From the NCBI RefSeq assembly GCF_047495495.1, contig NZ_CP179930.1, positions 1,178,001 to 1,242,000 on the forward strand: a DNA stretch of 64,000 nt, read 5' to 3'. Both the position numbers and the translations under genes were made by a program. Of the stretch, positions 17,930 to 26,105 are shown in pieces (the stretch's first letter is position 1; each line of letters opens with the position of its first letter). A model generated the notes under the pieces. It made no database searches, was not told where the DNA came from, and saw nothing but the letters and a program-made list of their open reading frames with translations. The stretch comes from Zymobacter sp047495495. Lineage in GTDB: Bacteria > Pseudomonadota > Gammaproteobacteria > Pseudomonadales > Halomonadaceae.

Positions 17930-19174
17930 ATGGAGCTCAACTGGAAAAGAAATCTTGCGTCAGTGTGGCTAGGGTGTTTCTTCACAGGGTTGGCCATGAG
18001 TCAGATCATGCCTTTCCTCCCGCTCTATGTGGAGCAGCTGGGCATCCATGAGCATGGGGCATTAAGTTTGTGGTCAGGTCTGGTGTTCAGCAGTACCTTT
18101 CTGGTGGCCGCTATCGTTGCGCCGCTGTGGGGCAGTCTGGCAGACAGAATGGGACGACGCCCCATGTTGCTGCGTGCGGCACTGGGCATGGCCATCGCGA
18201 TTGCCTTGCAAGGCATGGCGACCAATGTCTACCAGCTGGTAGCGCTGCGGGCATTGATGGGGCTGGCATCAGGTTTTATTCCCAATGGCATGGCGCTGGT
18301 GGCTTCTCAAGCCCCCCGCGAGCGCAGCGGCTGGGCGCTTGGAACGTTGTCGACGGCGCAGGTAACGGGAGTTATTGCTGGGCCGTTGCTGGGTGGCTTT
18401 CTGGCCGACCACATTGGTCTCCGGTGGGTCTTCATGCTGACGTCGGGCATGATGTTTATAAGCTTTCTGGTCACGCTCTTTCTGATTCGGGAGGGACGCG
18501 TGGTTCAGGTCGAGCGCAAGGACCATATGAGCAACCGCGCGGTGTTTCGCTCGTGGCAGTACCCGATGCTGATGCTGACCCTGTTCATTACTACCCTGAT
18601 GATTCAGGTTGCCAACGGCTCCATTGGGCCGGTGCTGACGCTGTTTATTCGCTATCTGATCGGCGGAGGGCAGGAGAACGTCGCCTTCATGAGCGGGATA
18701 GTGGCCTCGCTGCCCGGTATTGCGGCCTTGATCGCGGCTCCTCGGTTGGGACGTCTGGGCGACAAGGTTGGTATGGCAAGGATCCTAGTGCCAGCGTTGG
18801 CAGTCGCGGCGCTACTGTTCATCGCGATGTCGTTGGTCGCGACCCCGTGGCAGCTGGCAGGGCTGCGCTTTCTGCTTGGTTTTGCCGATGGCGCGTTACT
18901 GCCAGCGGTGCAGACCCTGCTGGTCACTTTCAGTAGCCAGCGGGTGACAGGCCGCGTGCTGGGCTACAATCAGTCCTTTCTATACTTGGGCAATATGCTA
19001 GGCCCTATGATGGGGTCGACCGTCTCTGCGCTGTGGGGGTTCCGCTGGGTGTTCGTTGCTACTTCGGTATTGGTAGCCATTAACGCGATCCAGCTATTCA
19101 TCAATGTGCGGCGTTTGCCACGAGAGGTACGGTATGGGCACAAGCTGCCCGAGGACAAGATGGCGTCTCGCTGA
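17930..19174 (+). CDS. mdtG: MFS drug exporter, MdtG-like
   Basis: Inner-membrane proton-driven exporter of the major facilitator superfamily, 414 residues with about 12 hydrophobic segments. It aligns by eye along its whole length with E. coli MdtG (YceE). Shared stretches are NWKRNLxxxWLGCF at the start, MPFLPLYVEQLG, the motif-A loop GSLADRMGRRPMLLR, SGWALGTLSTAQ, and LRFLLGFADGALLPAVQTLL. MdtG is linked to fosfomycin and deoxycholate tolerance in E. coli; the substrate here is inferred only. A weak Shine-Dalgarno (AGGTG) precedes the start, and a strong terminator follows. Confidence 0.88.
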   Translation: MELNWKRNLASVWLGCFFTGLAMSQIMPFLPLYVEQLGIHEHGALSLWSGLVFSSTFLVAAIVAPLWGSLADRMGRRPMLLRAALGMAIAIALQGMATNVYQLVALRALMGLASGFIPNGMALVASQAPRERSGWALGTLSTAQVTGVIAGPLLGGFLADHIGLRWVFMLTSGMMFISFLVTLFLIREGRVVQVERKDHMSNRAVFRSWQYPMLMLTLFITTLMIQVANGSIGPVLTLFIRYLIGGGQENVAFMSGIVASLPGIAALIAAPRLGRLGDKVGMARILVPALAVAALLFIAMSLVATPWQLAGLRFLLGFADGALLPAVQTLLVTFSSQRVTGRVLGYNQSFLYLGNMLGPMMGSTVSALWGFRWVFVATSVLVAINAIQLFINVRRLPREVRYGHKLPEDKMASR

Positions 19175-19183
19175 TGACTAAAT

Positions 19184-19210
19184 AAAAAGGCCGCTGAATG
19201 CGGCCTTTTT
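19184..19210 (+). terminator. Intrinsic terminator after mdtG
   Basis: An 11-bp stem (19184-19194 with 19200-19210) around a 5-nt loop, A5 on the left and T5 on the right, so it can act in both directions. Confidence 0.9.
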
Positions 19211-19689
19211 ATTTGATAGGACATCGTCATCATTATGATACGTACTTATCGGTTAGTGCCTCTTATAGCTGAGGTGACGATACAATAGACAATGCCCTTT
19301 AAAAAGAAAAACGCGCCAGCGGGCGCGCTTAATAGGAGATGCTTTTTTCATATCGGCAAAAGTCGCAGTGCCTTGAGTAAATTATCGAGCATGTCTTCTT
19401 GCTATATGAACATGCGGCCCTGAAAGAAGATGAGGACTTCTGCAGGGTGACACTGCGCTTATATGAACGCATGGCGTGTAAAAAGGGACGCATGGAAGCC
19501 ATGCGTCAAACAAGAGCCTTTTGACACGCCATACTTATCGGCGCAAAAAAATCTATTTTTAGCATTCCTTTCATTTTTGTCTGATTTAGTAAATCCACAC
19601 ACTGAAAATGAGAAGGGCGCTCGATTAACGATTCTTGCGCCCTTTATGATGTTTGATATATCGATATTGTAAGCCCTGAAGGCTGACAA
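19211..19689. other. Intergenic region with several hairpins
   Basis: 479 bases between convergent mdtG and ivy without a gene. It holds a terminator-like hairpin at 19311-19330 oriented for the minus strand, a 9-bp stem at 19487-19495/19499-19507 and an 8-bp stem at 19613-19620/19637-19644. A small RNA is possible but not supported by a clear promoter. Confidence 0.4.
19311..19330 (-). terminator. Minus-strand intrinsic terminator
   Basis: Read on the minus strand, a CGCGCC...GGCGCG stem is followed by TTTTTCTTTTT. It probably ends the ivy transcript or an unrecognised minus-strand RNA. Confidence 0.6.
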
Positions 19690-20151
19690 CTACTGCGCTG
19701 CTGAGTACGCCTTGAGAATCAGTGTGCGTGCGCTGTCGTCGACATCGCCGAACCAGTCGAACGTTGTCGTGGTCAGCGTGCCGCTGGCACGCTGTCGCTC
19801 ACGAATCAAGGCACCACGCACGTTGCTGTGGATGTCGACCAGTGCGATGTACTGCTCCGAGCTGCATTCATGGGGTTTGCAGCCAGTGATCACGGTATAG
19901 ATAAGGCCGTCCTGTTCATATTTGCCCACCGGACTGGCGGTACCATAGCTGGCCACCCATTTGTGCTGCTTCAGCAAGGGCTTTGTGGCGCGCTGGAAGG
20001 CCTGCTGAGTTTGCGGATGGCTTTTCATATAAGCGTCAGGATAGGTTTGAGCTTCGTCTGCCATGGCCTGACCCATCGTCAGCAGGCCCAATGCTGCGAA
20101 TAGCAGGTGAGTGGCGGTGTGGCAAAATGTAGCATGCAGTGACGGGCGCAT
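19690..20151 (-). CDS. ivy: Ivy-family inhibitor of c-type lysozyme, periplasmic
   Basis: 153-residue secreted protein with a signal peptide (hydrophobic residues 14-30, cleavage after AMA|DEA). The decisive mark is the CKPHEC loop (C91-C96), the inhibitory loop of Ivy proteins (CKPHDC in E. coli), which plugs the lysozyme active site. Flanking features also fit: KWVASYGTASP upstream and FDWFGDVDDSARTLI near the end. It would protect peptidoglycan against lysozyme, consistent with exposure to animals or to other bacteria. It appears monocistronic. Confidence 0.88.
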   Translation of the reverse strand: MRPSLHATFCHTATHLLFAALGLLTMGQAMADEAQTYPDAYMKSHPQTQQAFQRATKPLLKQHKWVASYGTASPVGKYEQDGLIYTVITGCKPHECSSEQYIALVDIHSNVRGALIRERQRASGTLTTTTFDWFGDVDDSARTLILKAYSAAQ

Positions 20152-20543
20152 AGTAAGGCTCCTTCAGCGAAAGAAAAATGAGCGAGATGGAGAACGCTCA
20201 TATTGGCTCAAGATAGCGTCTTTTTACGAAAAGTGAACGGCGTTTAGTGTCAATTGGATAAAAACGTAGTGTTATAGAGAATTCCGTTAGGGGACGATAA
20301 TAGTTGTATTCAAAAGTAAACACGTTTCGTCTATCCAACCAAGGTGGCATAGAAGCCCCTGTCAAAAAGGATAACTATACGTGCAAGCCTAACGGTAACA
20401 GTCGTGTTTTCAGAGAAAGGCATCTCTATGGTGCGGTTTTTCAATGAAAAACGAGACATGTTGCTTCTGTGATGGGCACCTATTTCCATTGGTTATTCAT
20501 TGACCATTCCCCTATGGCAACCCTGACACAAGGAGCGCCTCAA
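20152..20543. other. Divergent promoter region, ivy / mannitol dehydrogenase
   Basis: 392 bases, AT-richer than the genes, between divergent starts. It must contain both promoters. I cannot assign -35/-10 pairs with confidence, and no operator palindrome stands out. Confidence 0.4.
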
Positions 20544-22010
20544 ATGCTCAACAATGAAACCCTGTCTACTCTGCCGAGCTCCATTGCTACGCCCGACTAC
20601 GATCGCAGCACTGTAACTCCGGGTATCGTTCACTTCGGTATGGGTAACTTCTTCCGTGCTCACGAAGCGTTCTACATTGATCGTTGCCTGGCGCGTGAAG
20701 ATCAGCGTGACTGGGGTATTGTCGGTGTCGAACTGATCGACAACGACGCTATGCGTGAAAAAGCGGCGGCCTACAAACGTCAGAACGGTCTGTACTCTCT
20801 GACTGAAGTTGATTCCGACGGCAGCTCTTCCGTTCGTGTCATCGGTTCCGTTATCGACTACATGCACGCACCGGAAAATCCGGAAGCCGTCATCAAGCTG
20901 CTGGCTGATCCGGCTATCCGCATCATCAGCATGACCATCACTGAAGGTGGCTACAACATCGACGAGAACACAGGTGAGTTCAATCTTGAACACGCTGGTG
21001 TCAAGCACGATCTGGCCAACCCGCAGAAACCGCAGACCGTTTTCGGTCTGGTGATCGAAGCGCTGCGTCGTCGTCGTGATGCAGGCGTAGGTCCGTTCAC
21101 CATCCTGTCCTGCGACAACCTGCGTCACAACGGTACGGTCGCTAAGAAAGCCTTCACTGGTTTCGCACGTGCTGCCGATGCTGAACTGGCTCAGTGGATC
21201 GAAGCGAACGTCACGTTCCCGAACGCCATGGTTGACCGCATCACGCCGGCCGTTACTGCTGACGCGATCAAAAAACTGAATGCAGGCAGTGGTCTGCAGG
21301 ACGAACTGCCGCTGCTGACCGAAACCTTCATTGACTGGGTTCTGGAAGACAAGTTCTGCGCAGGTCGCCCGGATGTGGCCGCTGTTGGCGCTCGCATGAC
21401 AGACGACGTGACTGGCTACGAGCAGGTCAAAGTTCGCATGCTGAACGCTTCTCACACCATGCTGGCTTGCCCTGCAGTACTGCTGGGCTATGAATTCGTT
21501 CACGAAGCCATGCAGGACCGTGATCTGGCCGCACTGCTGGAAAACTTCCTGAACCTCGACGTTATCCCGACGCTGGATGCTCCGGCTGATCTGGATGTCC
21601 AGGAATACAAACGCTCTGTTCTCAACCGTTTTGCCAACCCGGCAATGGCTGACCAGCTGCTGCGTATCGCGGGCGACACCAACTCCAAGATCCAGGTATT
21701 CTGGACGGATACGTTCGAACGCAACCTGAAAGCTGGCAACGACATTTCTCGTCTGGCCTTCGGTGCAGCAGCATGGCTGGAAGTGCTGTGCGGCAAGAAC
21801 GAAAAAGGTGAATCCTTCGAAACGTTCGAACCGACGCTGACCGCTGAACAGCGTGCTCTGGCGCAAAGCGATGATCTGGCAAAAGGTCTGGAACTGTCTG
21901 CATTCGATCCGTTCCGCGCTCAGATCAACGATGCCTTCCGTGCCGCAGTGGTTGAAGCACGCCAGGCCATCCGTGCAAACGGTGTTAAAGGCGCTCTGCC
22001 GAAAGCGTAA
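20544..22010 (+). CDS. Mannitol 2-dehydrogenase (long-chain polyol dehydrogenase)
   Basis: NAD-dependent interconversion of D-mannitol and D-fructose in the cytosol. The 488-residue protein aligns by eye with Pseudomonas fluorescens mannitol 2-dehydrogenase. It has GIVHFGMGNFFRAHEAFYID near the start, MTITEGGYNIDENTGEF, SCDNLRHNG, FPNAMVDRITP, and the catalytic trio K296, N301, H304 in VKVRMLNASH (K295/N300/H303 in the pseudomonad enzyme). The start at 20544 follows AAGGAGCGCCTCAA. Codons are unusually uniform (CTG, CGT, GGT), suggesting high expression. No transporter or fructokinase is adjacent. A fructuronate or arabinitol dehydrogenase is less likely. Confidence 0.88.
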   Translation: MLNNETLSTLPSSIATPDYDRSTVTPGIVHFGMGNFFRAHEAFYIDRCLAREDQRDWGIVGVELIDNDAMREKAAAYKRQNGLYSLTEVDSDGSSSVRVIGSVIDYMHAPENPEAVIKLLADPAIRIISMTITEGGYNIDENTGEFNLEHAGVKHDLANPQKPQTVFGLVIEALRRRRDAGVGPFTILSCDNLRHNGTVAKKAFTGFARAADAELAQWIEANVTFPNAMVDRITPAVTADAIKKLNAGSGLQDELPLLTETFIDWVLEDKFCAGRPDVAAVGARMTDDVTGYEQVKVRMLNASHTMLACPAVLLGYEFVHEAMQDRDLAALLENFLNLDVIPTLDAPADLDVQEYKRSVLNRFANPAMADQLLRIAGDTNSKIQVFWTDTFERNLKAGNDISRLAFGAAAWLEVLCGKNEKGESFETFEPTLTAEQRALAQSDDLAKGLELSAFDPFRAQINDAFRAAVVEARQAIRANGVKGALPKA

Positions 22011-22069
22011 TGACATAACGAGCAGGACAGCGGTTAACAATGCTGACCTAGCTCTACCGTCATAACGTC

Positions 22070-22106
22070 AAAGAGGGAACGGATTCGTCCGTTCCCTCTT
22101 TTTTTA
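22070..22106 (+). terminator. Strong intrinsic terminator after mannitol dehydrogenase
   Basis: A perfect 14-bp stem (22070-22083 with 22088-22101) with a TTCG tetraloop is followed by a run of Ts. Confidence 0.95.
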
Positions 22107-22861
22107 TGTGCTGTGAACAGGCTGAGTGTGCTGTGAAGGGAGGAGTAGTGTACGGCTTGTCATTTGCAAAATGGGGTACGAATGCTTTGATGCGGTCACT
22201 GGGCAGGCCTCATGGAGGCTCTATTTTTCGCTAATGCTCACGGGGTAGCCTTGGAAAGGCTATGGATGCGCTTGTTGCGCTGGTGAGGTTGGACTGATTA
22301 AGCAACAGGCCAACAAGGATGGTCTTGATCACATGCTGATCCCGATAGGGTGCCAACGGCGCGAGCCGGACGGCTGGCTTCATGTGCCCTGTTATGGGCG
22401 TTGACCCATTGGGTAACGGCGAGTCTACACGTTGAAGATAGAGCATGCTGACCATTATCGGTGACTGCGGCAGGTGGCATAAAAAGCAGTGTCGGCATCT
22501 TCCTTTGACCTGATTTTCCGCATCATGATGAGATCGGTTGAGAAATACGGCTCATGCTTTTTACTTTTTAAGCCGTTGCCTAAAAGGCATTACCGCTATC
22601 GTGGAGGGTTCTGCACCGCCATGAAGAGAAGGGCCATCACCGCATTGATGTTGCGCTGGCCAAGCGGTCCACTCCGGTCTGAATACAGGCTAAATCCCAC
22701 AATAAGGCATAATATTGCGGATAAAAGGCATGTATTTCCGCGAAATGTGGCGCTACAACGTGTGACAATGGTCGTCACACGTATCATGCGTTCATGATAT
22801 GACTAAAGCGTTATCTAAAGCGCTACAAGCAGAACGTTACTTTGAGAGAAGGGAGAACGGT
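22107..22861. other. Intergenic region of about 750 bases, no convincing gene
   Basis: Short open frames (for example 22231-22455 on the minus strand) lack ribosome sites and family features. There is a short hairpin with a T-run near 22207-22228, and a 9-bp inverted repeat at 22758-22782 ahead of the small secreted-protein gene. Confidence 0.4.
22758..22782. promoter_or_regulatory. 9-bp perfect inverted repeat, possible operator
   Basis: ACGTGTGAC, 7-base spacer, GTCACACGT. It lies about 80 bases upstream of the gene at 22862. The symmetry suits a dimeric regulator; no T-run follows, so it is less like a terminator. Confidence 0.4.
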
Positions 22862-23167
22862 ATGAAACGACTCGCGTGGGGCATCATCGGCAGTGCGCTT
22901 GTACTGGCGTTCAACGTATCCGCAACCGTGGCACCGTCCTGTACCGATGCTGCTGGCAGTGTGCGCTGTGTCAGCGTAGATGTGGCCAATGGGCAGGGTT
23001 CTTCATCGGCAGGGGTGTCCGGCAATGGTCATCGCCCGCAGGTTGAAGAGCGCCATGTGGGCTCTTCCCCCGTCTCTCGTACCGCATCGCCTGCGGCATC
23101 TTATCCGTTGTCGTCCAGTACATCGGGTGTGAATGAGGATGCTCAGTATGACGATGGCTGTGAATGA
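22862..23167 (+). CDS. Small secreted protein, unknown function
   Basis: 101-residue product starting at 22862, chosen for its good ribosome site (GAGAGAAGGGAGAACGGT) and signal peptide (MKRLAWGIIGSALVLAFNVS, cleavage near residues 21-23). The mature part is low in complexity, rich in Ser, Gly and Val, with two Cys near the N-terminus (PSCTDAAGSVRC) and one at the end (DDGCE). I recognise no family. Export to the periplasm is inferred. Confidence 0.6.
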   Translation: MKRLAWGIIGSALVLAFNVSATVAPSCTDAAGSVRCVSVDVANGQGSSSAGVSGNGHRPQVEERHVGSSPVSRTASPAASYPLSSSTSGVNEDAQYDDGCE

Positions 23168-23220
23168 CGGTCGTCGATCAGTAGGGCACGCCTCTGCCAT
23201 TAAACGGGTAGGCTCAAGGT

Positions 23221-23505
23221 TTATTGCGTCGCCGTTTCCAGCAGGGTGATATTGTCCAGTGCTGCACCATTATCCGTACCACACAAGGAGAGGTCGTAGT
23301 CGAAGGCACGACAGACCGTTGGGCGCTCGGGAAGGCCAAACAGTCGACATAGATTGCGGTCATCAAGTTGTGCGCAGCGTACGCCGGCCGGCTTGCCTTC
23401 CGGCATGCCGGGAATCGGTGATGTGATGGAGGGGGCGATGCAGCAGGCACCACAGCCAGGGCGGCACCCTTGATCCGAAGAGGCGGTGGGAATACGGGCA
23501 TTCAT
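23221..23505 (-). CDS. YkgJ-family cysteine-cluster protein
   Basis: 94-residue protein with the conserved Cys arrangement of the YkgJ/UPF0153 group: GCRPGCGACC, then GVRCAQLDDRNLCRLFG and RPTVCRAFDYDLSLCG. Such proteins are thought to bind zinc or an iron-sulphur cluster; the function is unknown. The start at 23505 follows GAAGAGGA on the minus strand; an open frame back to 23571 overlaps the queD-like gene end and is not conserved. It lies 40 bases downstream of the queuosine genes on the same strand and may be co-transcribed. Confidence 0.8.
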   Translation of the reverse strand: MNARIPTASSDQGCRPGCGACCIAPSITSPIPGMPEGKPAGVRCAQLDDRNLCRLFGLPERPTVCRAFDYDLSLCGTDNGAALDNITLLETATQ

Positions 23506-23545
23506 GGTCGGTCCTCTTCGGAGTGATGGGCGATGTGGTGCGGAG

Positions 23546-24385
23546 TTAACGGTGTGCTTCAGCAATGGCACCCTTGCCGATACCTTCGAAAGCTTGCACG
23601 CGAATGCGGCCAGGCTGCATCAGTGCGGTTTCATTGGCGATCCACTGGGCAATCTGTTCGACGGTGGTTGTCGTGGGCAGAATAGCGGCACGCTGGCGCG
23701 GCAGCGTCATGCGGAAGTGGCCTTGGGGGGCATCATACGCGAGCGAGAGTGTATCGCCATCCTCGGCACCGATACAGTCCTCGCGATCTGCCAGATAGAT
23801 ATCCGCCAGTCGTTCGCACCAGTGCTGGATCAGGGCTTCATCTAGCTCGCCGTCGCGCCAGATGTACAGGCGGGAGCGATGGCCGTGAGCGATGCGCTGG
23901 CAGTTGCCGATATGACGCTTGAGGCCGTGGCTGTAGCCATAGCAGAAGCCTTCAGGAATTGGTTCTTCACGCAGCGTGAGCTGAATATCGGTGACACGCG
24001 CCGGGGGACGCTTCATCAGCTGCTCCGACAGATAGCGACCAATGCGATCGGCGTCGATGACCTGCCAAGGCAGCAGGGTGAACGCTTGACGCGGTGCGCG
24101 GATTTCCATCGGCCACGGCGAAGAGAAACGTACGCACAGCCCTTCACGGCATTCCGTGACGCTGACGCCCGCCATTTTCGTCGGTACCAGCAGCGTATGG
24201 TCTAAGGTGCCATCGACGTGCTGCTTGACCCACGGTTTGACTTCACCGAAGTCGAACAGCATGCCGTCTTCGCCCAGTTCTCCGTTCAGCAGCAGATCGA
24301 CGTGCCAGCTGGCCCCAACTAAGCCGCGTTCACCGCACCACCAAGACAGGTCGAGTGCGGAAAGGCCGTGTACGAAAAGACTCAT
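23546..24385 (-). CDS. QueD-like 6-carboxytetrahydropterin synthase, long two-domain form
   Basis: 279-residue protein of the 6-pyruvoyl-tetrahydropterin synthase fold, about twice the length of E. coli QueD. The N-terminal half has HVDLLLNGELGEDGMLFDFG, matching the QueD stretch ending GMxxDF. The C-terminal half has NCQRIAHGHRSRLYI, whose HGH resembles the zinc ligands. I infer a fused or tandem form of the enzyme making 6-carboxytetrahydropterin for queuosine. The context supports this: its start is one base from the queE stop, and queC is next, giving queC-queE-queD order on the minus strand. A diverged relative without this activity cannot be excluded. Confidence 0.75.
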   Translation of the reverse strand: MSLFVHGLSALDLSWWCGERGLVGASWHVDLLLNGELGEDGMLFDFGEVKPWVKQHVDGTLDHTLLVPTKMAGVSVTECREGLCVRFSSPWPMEIRAPRQAFTLLPWQVIDADRIGRYLSEQLMKRPPARVTDIQLTLREEPIPEGFCYGYSHGLKRHIGNCQRIAHGHRSRLYIWRDGELDEALIQHWCERLADIYLADREDCIGAEDGDTLSLAYDAPQGHFRMTLPRQRAAILPTTTTVEQIAQWIANETALMQPGRIRVQAFEGIGKGAIAEAHR

Positions 24386-24386
24386 T

Positions 24387-25031
24387 TCAATCGATTCCTA
24401 TGATCTTGTGCATCTGAAGTGAGAGCTGCCACTGTGGGTGCTGCAGGCAATAGGTCAGTGCCCGTGCTTGAGTGGTGCCTTGCTGACCCAGCGGTATCAG
24501 GTCCATCGGCTGAAGATAGAAATGCTGGAAGTCCAGCGTTTCGAAGCGTTCCGGTAAGGCATCCGCTTGGGGGTAAACCAGCTTCAATTCGTGACCGGAG
24601 GTTTGCACAAGCGTGGTCGCGCCCTTGGGGCTGACGCAGATCCAGTCAATGCCTTCTGGGGCGGGCAGCGTGCCGTTCGTTTCCACGGCAATCTCGAAGT
24701 CGCGTGCGTGCATGGCATCGATCAGTGCCTTGTCCAGCTGCAGCAGTGGTTCGCCGCCCGTAAAGACGACGTAGCGTTTGCCGCTGGCTGCCAGATAAGG
24801 CCACAGTGCATCAAGGTGGTCAGCCAGCTGATCGGCGGTCACGAACTTGCCACCGTTCTGGCCATCAGTACCGATAAAGTCGGTGTCGCAAAAGCGGCAG
24901 GCACTTTTTTCGCGATCCTGTGGGCGTCCACTCCACAGGTTACAGCCCGTAAAACGACAGAATACGGAGGCGCGACCGGCCCGTGCTCCTTCTCCCTGCA
25001 GAGAGTAGAAGGCTTCTTTGATAGCGTACAT
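24387..25031 (-). CDS. queE: 7-carboxy-7-deazaguanine synthase
   Basis: Radical-SAM enzyme converting 6-carboxytetrahydropterin to 7-carboxy-7-deazaguanine in queuosine synthesis. The 214-residue protein starts MYAIKEAFYSLQGEGARAG. The cluster cysteines follow the QueE spacing CX14CX2C (C30, C45, C48; SACRFCDTDF). FTGGEPLLQLD and ETNGTLPAPEGIDW are further signatures. It lies between queC (3-base gap) and the queD-like gene, which starts one base after its stop, so an operon is very likely. Confidence 0.95.
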   Translation of the reverse strand: MYAIKEAFYSLQGEGARAGRASVFCRFTGCNLWSGRPQDREKSACRFCDTDFIGTDGQNGGKFVTADQLADHLDALWPYLAASGKRYVVFTGGEPLLQLDKALIDAMHARDFEIAVETNGTLPAPEGIDWICVSPKGATTLVQTSGHELKLVYPQADALPERFETLDFQHFYLQPMDLIPLGQQGTTQARALTYCLQHPQWQLSLQMHKIIGID

Positions 25032-25034
25032 GCG

Positions 25035-25763
25035 TTATCCCTTGGACTGACGGTAGGGAACGGGGTCGGTCAGGCCGTGGGCCGCGAAGGCCGCTAGGCG
25101 TTCACGACAGCTGCCGCATTCACCGCAGGCTGCTTCTTCACCCAGATAGCAGGTCCACGTATCGGCGTAGTCGAGGCCCATGGCAATGCCATCGGCCAGA
25201 ATGTCAGCTTTGCTGGCGGCCAAGTAAGGGGCATGTACCTCAACGGGGGTGTAGTTGGCGATACGGGCGACGTCCTGCATCTTCTCGACAAATTCTGGGC
25301 GGCAGTCGGGATAGATGGCGTGATCGCCGCCGTGCGCGCCATAGAAGCAGTGCTCAGCGTCGATGTTGACGGCATAGCCGATAGCCAGTGACAGCAGGAT
25401 CATGTTGCGGTTGGGCACGACCGTCGAGGTCATGTTGCCCTCGTCGTAGTCGCCTGTTGGCAGTGCCTGGTCGTTGTTGGTCAGCGAGGAATTGTCGATC
25501 AGGCCGTGAATGGCACGAATATCGACAACCTTGTGCGAAAGACCCAGCTGCGCGCAGACCTTGCGTGCTGATTCCAGCTCGCGGGAATGGCGCTGGCCAT
25601 AGTTGAACGACAAGGCGTGCACTTCGAAGCCTTGAGCGATCGCCTTGTGCAGCACAGTAAACGAATCCATGCCGCCAGAATAGATGACGACGGCGCGCCG
25701 TGAGGCCGGAATGGAAGAGGAAAGGGCAGCGTTGGACGCTGATACAGACGTGTGTTCAGACAT
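25035..25763 (-). CDS. queC: 7-cyano-7-deazaguanine synthase
   Basis: ATP-dependent conversion of 7-carboxy-7-deazaguanine to preQ0. The 242-residue protein has the PP-loop YSGGMDSFTVLHKA (S29-S34), SFNYGQRHSRELESA, and the C-terminal zinc-site cysteines in CYLGEEAACGECGSCRERL. It is the first gene of the minus-strand queCED run. No preQ1 riboswitch could be recognised in the roughly 200 bases upstream, which nonetheless contain an imperfect hairpin (about 25823-25853). Confidence 0.96.
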   Translation of the reverse strand: MSEHTSVSASNAALSSSIPASRRAVVIYSGGMDSFTVLHKAIAQGFEVHALSFNYGQRHSRELESARKVCAQLGLSHKVVDIRAIHGLIDNSSLTNNDQALPTGDYDEGNMTSTVVPNRNMILLSLAIGYAVNIDAEHCFYGAHGGDHAIYPDCRPEFVEKMQDVARIANYTPVEVHAPYLAASKADILADGIAMGLDYADTWTCYLGEEAACGECGSCRERLAAFAAHGLTDPVPYRQSKG

Positions 25764-26105
25764 GGCGGAGAATTTTTCCCGATGAATGAATCGGTGATCC
25801 GGGATCCGGTCCGGAGAGCCTGCCAGAAGTAAGCCGAGCGTGCGCTTGGCTTCTGACTACGAAAAATGCCGATAAAAGACGCTGAATGGCCTTCTTCGGC
25901 AGCGAATGACGCGCCTTTTCGTGAAACGTGAAGCGGGTCCGCGTCATAAGGGCGCCATTCTAACCCCTCGTTCAGGGGGATGCCAGCCCACGAATGCTGT
26001 GTCGTGGCATCCTTGGGGCGCATCGCGTACAATCATCCGTTATTCGTAGATGCGGCGTCCTGCCGCATTCATCCGCTGCATTCGGGTATCAGGTAGCTTC
26101 CTGTC

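Noticed and set aside
20493..22040. Long minus-strand open frame (515 codons) opposite mannitol dehydrogenase
   Set aside because: Antisense artefact of the very uniform codon use of the real gene.
25764..25960. preQ1 riboswitch upstream of queC
   Set aside because: A hairpin is present, but the compact pseudoknot pattern of preQ1 aptamers could not be found by eye.
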